10,687 nucleotides of DNA from Smittium culicis. Its lineage: Eukaryota; Kickxellomycota; Harpellomycetes; Harpellales; Legeriomycetaceae. A program made the translations under genes and the position numbers. Each line of letters starts with the position of its first letter. The stretch's first letter is position 1. The notes under the pieces are model-generated. The model ran no database searches, had not been told where the DNA came from, and saw nothing but the letters and a program-made list of their open reading frames with translations. Shown one piece after another: positions 7,861 through 10,687 of this stretch. The stretch lies in the NCBI GenBank assembly GCA_001970855.1, contig LSSN01004293.1, forward strand, positions 1-10,687. The letters run 5' to 3'.

Positions 7861-8076
7861 TTATCCAAATTTATATGCTGTAGCGCTTTGCACTATAGAA
7901 TGACTCTTGCTAAAAATGTCGCGATATGCGATATATGCTGCATCCAATAAAAAAACTATTTCTATTTGGTTGGCCCAATTATGATTTTTAAAAAAGCTCC
8001 AGAACGCAGGCCCATTAAAGAGTTGCCCCATTCTGGGCCAAAACCCATAAACTTTTTTATAAGTCTCTAATTGCAT
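7861..8076 (-). CDS. Possible small ORF, 71 residues, unknown
   Basis: A minus-strand frame of 71 codons starts at the ATG at 8076 (open a little further upstream but without another ATG) and ends in TAA at 7861. I do not recognise it. Its composition is unlike random AT-rich translation: it is rich in Trp, Phe and Tyr (GFWPRMGQLF, NGPAFWSFFKNHNWANQ) and has one hydrophobic run (IEIVFLLDAAYIAY) that could be a membrane segment. An AATAAA on the same strand lies at 7812-7817, about 45 bp past the stop. It could be a small gene, the last exon of a spliced gene, a decayed fragment or chance. No convincing upstream exon or TATA box was seen. Confidence 0.3.
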   Translation of the reverse strand: MQLETYKKVYGFWPRMGQLFNGPAFWSFFKNHNWANQIEIVFLLDAAYIAYRDIFSKSHSIVQSATAYKFG

Positions 8077-8500
8077 AAATAATGCCACAATTATTTTTTA
8101 TTGCACGAATTGCACCCCATACCAATAAACTTTTACGATTCTACACTAATTTATCTATCTGCCATTTGGCAGTTTAAAAAATGCCAACAGCCTCTGAAAG
8201 TGGTAAAAAAAATTGTAGCCAAGAAATTTCGCGTTTAAAAGATAACAGTGGTGCCAAGAAATTGTGGACCTTGAACGATGACACTTGTTTACTTGGATGT
8301 TACGATATTAGGGTTTTTTTTATTAACCATCTTATTTGCTGACGTTGATTTGATAAGAATGTTGGCTATATAAGACCATTTGCTCAATAGTATACTTCTA
8401 GCAGGGCTAAAAAATTAAAGTAAAGCTGATAGAAAGAAAGGATTTACCAGTAAAAGTTACACATCTCGAAATAGTCTCCAAATTAAGAGATTCTAAGAAG
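8077..8500. other. Intergenic region with palindrome and TATA-like site
   Basis: No gene supported. It holds a perfect 14-bp palindrome at 8159-8172 (CTGCCA-TT-TGGCAG), a direct repeat GCCAAGAAATT at 8218-8228 and 8253-8263 (35 bp apart), and TATATAAG at 8367-8374 on the plus strand. Some of this may belong to the distal promoter of the aldo-keto reductase, but that is a guess. Confidence 0.45.
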
Positions 8501-8505
8501 CAGAT

Positions 8506-8535
8506 TTCTTCTTCTTCTTCTTCCTCTTCTTCTTA
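8506..8535. repeat. (TTC)n microsatellite
   Basis: About ten near-perfect TTC/CTT triplets with one TCC interruption, in the upstream region of the aldo-keto reductase. No coding role. Confidence 0.9.
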
Positions 8536-8561
8536 TTGGCATTATGTTTGCAGATAGTAGC

Positions 8562-8581
8562 TAGGCACATCTCTGTGCCTA
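8562..8581. repeat. 8-bp perfect inverted repeat
   Basis: TAGGCACA and TGTGCCTA face each other across TCTC. It lies about 260 bp upstream of the aldo-keto reductase start, so a protein-binding site is possible. Nothing else supports that. Confidence 0.6.
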
Positions 8582-8692
8582 ACTCAAAAACACATTAGGT
8601 TTAGTTGGTATCAGAATTCTAACTATTATGCAGGGATTTGAGTAAAATAAGAATTTAATATGTAAAGCTCTGTTTATCAAAATAACATACAA

Positions 8693-8700
8693 TATAAATA
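8693..8700 (+). promoter_or_regulatory. TATA box of the aldo-keto reductase gene
   Basis: TATAAATA lies 144 bp upstream of the ATG at 8844, followed by ATCAACACCTTTTCCC. It is the same octamer at a similar distance as at the MAPEG gene. Confidence 0.55.
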
Positions 8701-8766
8701 TCAACACCTTTTCCCAGTTTCTCATCTGGAGTATTGAAGCTTATTTCATTCTATATCATCTGAGGA

Positions 8767-8832
8767 AATAAAAAACGCATTAGAGCTACCTAATAAAAAA
8801 CACATTAGAACTACCTAATAAAAAACATATTA
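8767..8832. repeat. 25-bp tandem repeat, 2.6 copies, in the AKR leader
   Basis: Units at 8767-8791 and 8792-8816 share AATAAAAAACRCATTAGARC plus TACCT, differing at two positions. A partial third copy (8817-8832) ends 11 bp before the start codon. If transcription starts downstream of the TATA box at 8693, the repeats lie in the 5' UTR. Confidence 0.9.
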
Positions 8833-8843
8833 CTTTTCGGAAA

Positions 8844-9815
8844 ATGGAAGCAATTACACTATCGCAAACCAATGATAAAATGCCACAGGTTGGATTTGGT
8901 ACATGGCAAATCCCGAAGGAAGTAACCAAAGAAGCTGTATTCCAGGCAATCAAGATGGGATATAGACTTATTGATTGCGCGCCTCCAAATGCAAATGAAG
9001 TCGAAGTAGGTCAGGGAATCAAAGAAGCTATCGATCAAGGGATAGTCACAAGATCCGAGCTCTTCATTACCTCAAAACTTCATAGCACCCACCACCACAA
9101 GCAGCATGTAAAATTGGGAATAGAAAAATCGCTTTCTGATTTGGGACTAGAATACCTGGACTTGTACACTATCCATTCGCCTATAGCACTTAAATACGTC
9201 TCAATCGCAGACAGATACCCACCATCTCGATATTACAGCCAAATCGAGAAAAACATCATTTTCGACCAAGTTCCGCTTCATGAGACATGGGCCGCCATGG
9301 AAGAACTTGTTCACAGCGGTTTGGCGAGAAATATTGGAATAGCTAATATCAATGCTTCGTTATTGATGGACCTTCTCTCTTATGCTAAAATCAAGCCTGC
9401 TGTAATCCAGAAGGAATTTCACCCGTATCACTCAAGAAAGAATCTAATCAATTTTGCAAAGAGCAAAGGTATTGCTATCACAGCATTTTCGTCTTTAGGG
9501 GATACTTCATACCAGAGTATGGGCTTGTTTGACAATATCAGCGGTTTTGTTCCGACATTAGAAAACAAAGTCATTCTCGATATTGCTAAAAACCACAGCG
9601 TTAGTGCTGCGCAAGTTTTGCTTAGATGGAGCGTTCAACAAGGCATTGCTGTTGTTCCTAAATCAAAAAATACAGAAAGAATGTCTTTGAATATGCAAGT
9701 ATATAGCTTTGTTTTGAGCGACGAGGAAATGAAGTCGATAGATGATTTAAATAAAGATATGCGAATTTTTGACCCTGAATTCTACCTAGAAGGCTACCCT
9801 TTCTATGCTAACTGA
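8844..9815 (+). CDS. Aldo-keto reductase, xylose-reductase-like, catalytic Tyr missing
   Basis: This is a 323-residue intronless cytosolic-type protein with the full length of fungal xylose/aldose reductases, which reduce aldehydes and sugars with NADPH. Family landmarks run throughout: GFGTW (17-21), GYRLID (39-44), TSKL (76-79), IHSPI (110-114), a long loop IADRYPPSRYY (121-131) typical of xylose reductases, Q189-x-E191-x-HPY, AFSSLG (214-219), and the NADP-phosphate site VPKSKNTER (K273, R279). Of the catalytic tetrad, Asp44, Lys78 and His111 are present, but the proton-donor Tyr is Asn49 (DCAPPNANE, where the family has D-x4-Y-x-N-E). The nicotinamide-binding Ser of GVSN is Ala167. The frame is intact, so the gene looks expressed and selected, but normal reduction is doubtful. 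The ATG at 8844 gives the usual short N-terminus. Confidence 0.95.
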   Translation: MEAITLSQTNDKMPQVGFGTWQIPKEVTKEAVFQAIKMGYRLIDCAPPNANEVEVGQGIKEAIDQGIVTRSELFITSKLHSTHHHKQHVKLGIEKSLSDLGLEYLDLYTIHSPIALKYVSIADRYPPSRYYSQIEKNIIFDQVPLHETWAAMEELVHSGLARNIGIANINASLLMDLLSYAKIKPAVIQKEFHPYHSRKNLINFAKSKGIAITAFSSLGDTSYQSMGLFDNISGFVPTLENKVILDIAKNHSVSAAQVLLRWSVQQGIAVVPKSKNTERMSLNMQVYSFVLSDEEMKSIDDLNKDMRIFDPEFYLEGYPFYAN

Positions 9816-9905
9816 TCGTTTTAAAAGCGACTTGAATGAAAGTAATTGTCTGAAACTACACATTTTTAATAATTAAAATAACTAATATCTATAAATTTAA
9901 GATTA

Positions 9906-9911
9906 AATAAA
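9906..9911 (+). terminator. Poly(A) signal of the AKR gene
   Basis: AATAAA about 90 bp past the stop, in an AT-rich tail. The distance is reasonable, but the word is common in this DNA. Confidence 0.45.
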
Positions 9912-10089
9912 AATCTCTTTTTACACAAATTTGATATTAATTCATACATTCTTTTAGGTTATGTTGCAAATTTAATTTGCTCATCAATTCTATGGTAAAA
10001 TTTGGCATTTTTATTGCTATAAAATTCTGTCAAAGACTTGTAATATAATTATATTATCCAATTCTATCAAAATTTAGCTAATAGTAAAA

Positions 10090-10315
10090 TAATCTTTCTC
10101 TCTAAAAATATTGAATCTTGGTCAATCCAGTAGGAAAAGGGAATCCATAAAAATATTATTTCTTGTTTGCTATCCACTTTTTTTAGCTTAATATTTAAAC
10201 TCTCTCTCTCTCTCTCTTTCTCTCTTAGAAAAGTTTTTCTTGGGCGAGCCAATAGGATTAGAGAATCTATAAAATTTTATTTCTTATCTAATATTCACTT
10301 TTTTTTACGCCCTTA
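10090..10315. repeat. Diverged direct duplication, period about 122 bp
   Basis: Two blocks share the same order of words: a TCTTTCTCTCT-like pyrimidine tract, CCARTAGGA, GAATCYATAAAA, TTATTTCTT and CACTTTTTTTTA. The first is at about 10092-10195, the second at about 10214-10312. They are clearly related but well diverged. They code for nothing I can support. They lie between the AKR gene and the right-hand LINE, so they could be part of that element's 5' region or an older repeat. Confidence 0.7.
10200..10226. repeat. (TC)n microsatellite
   Basis: A run of TC dinucleotides with one TTTC interruption inside the 122-bp duplication. It expands the pyrimidine tract that the first copy has only in short form. 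Confidence 0.9.
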
Positions 10316-10399
10316 CTAAATAAAATTGACTATAACCATCGAACACGTAGTCTATCGACTTTAACTTATTAATTCAACTTTGTTGACCTTGCCAAGAGC

Positions 10400-10637
10400 T
10401 ACATTTTGGTACAAGTTTGGTCTCTTTAGACAAAGTTTAACTATTGCAATTAAATTGTAAGTGCCCAAGTTTGGTGCACGGTTTTAATTAGCCAAATCGA
10501 GAAAAAAAAAAGTACGCAAATCGCCGAATTTAACGAATTTGATTATTTCGACTAATTTGCGACATAAAAAAAAGCCTACACAAAAAAAATAAAAAATAAA
10601 AAAGCAAAGCAAAAAAAACACCCCAATTTACTCAAGT
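10400..10637 (+). promoter_or_regulatory. 5' leader of a second family-A LINE
   Basis: The stretch before the ORF1 start carries TTTCGACTAATTTGCGACA at 10546-10564, identical to the leader of element A in opposite orientation, then a similar A-rich tract to the ATG. Further left, CAAGTTTGGT occurs twice (10412-10421 and 10466-10475). Similarity to element A is not evident left of about 10540, so the true 5' end of this copy is uncertain. Confidence 0.6.
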
Positions 10638-10687
10638 ATGGTCATTAGAAAGCCCGTAAAACGTGCTAGATCACTGTTTAGTGATAT
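10638..10687 (+). CDS. ORF1 start of a second family-A LINE (partial)
   Basis: From the ATG at 10638 the plus strand reads 16 codons to the window edge, beginning MVIRKPVKRARSLFSD. The left copy reads MANENPIKRARNTFSD at the same place, sharing P-x-K-R-A-R-x2-F-S-D, and the DNA shares a 12-base identical core (AAACGTGCTAGA). Together with the matching leader this marks the start of another copy of the same element, pointing off the right edge. Whether it is intact cannot be seen. Confidence 0.75.
   Translation, partial: MVIRKPVKRARSLFSD

Noticed and set aside
10067..10252. 61-residue minus-strand ORF
   Set aside because: It is made largely of the TC microsatellite (Arg-Glu repeats) and the 122-bp duplication.

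Overview
The window looks like nuclear DNA of an AT-rich, intron-poor eukaryote, most likely a fungus. The two convincing host genes are single uninterrupted frames with TATAAATA boxes about 145-165 bp upstream and AATAAA signals downstream. One is closest in layout to fungal xylose-reductase-type aldo-keto reductases. The many decayed non-LTR retrotransposons would fit an early-diverging lineage such as the Harpellales (Smittium-like), but that placement is an inference from general resemblance and was not tested.

Layout. Positions 1-2872 (minus strand) hold the 5' part of a non-LTR retrotransposon, called element A. It has a 5' leader, a broken ORF1 (gag-like, with a degenerate zinc knuckle and an inserted 62-bp tandem repeat) and the start of ORF2. 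ORF2 encodes an apurinic-type endonuclease that is open for 289 codons to the left edge. Positions 2873-5210 (minus) hold element B, a second and more GC-rich LINE whose reverse transcriptase is recognisable from motif 1 to the C-terminal zinc finger but is full of stops and frameshifts and has altered catalytic residues. Positions 5210-5420 hold a third scrap, element C, related to B, in which motif 2 is joined directly to motif C by an internal deletion. Positions 5421-9950 are the host segment: a MAPEG/MGST3-like membrane protein (minus, 5917-6360), a long AT-rich gap with a strong 33-bp-stem foldback and a doubtful small ORF, then an aldo-keto reductase (plus, 8844-9815). Positions 9950-10687 hold a diverged 122-bp duplication, a TC microsatellite and the 5' end of a second element of family A on the plus strand, whose ORF1 start is cut by the right edge.

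How it fits together. Two copies of the same LINE family start at 2771 (minus) and 10638 (plus) and point away from each other, enclosing the host genes and the older element B debris. Both host genes belong to families linked to detoxification and redox metabolism (glutathione-dependent membrane transferase, NADPH-dependent carbonyl reductase), but they lie 2.5 kb apart on opposite strands and nothing shows co-regulation beyond the same TATA sequence. The reductase lacks the family's catalytic tyrosine (Asn49), so it may have lost or changed its activity.
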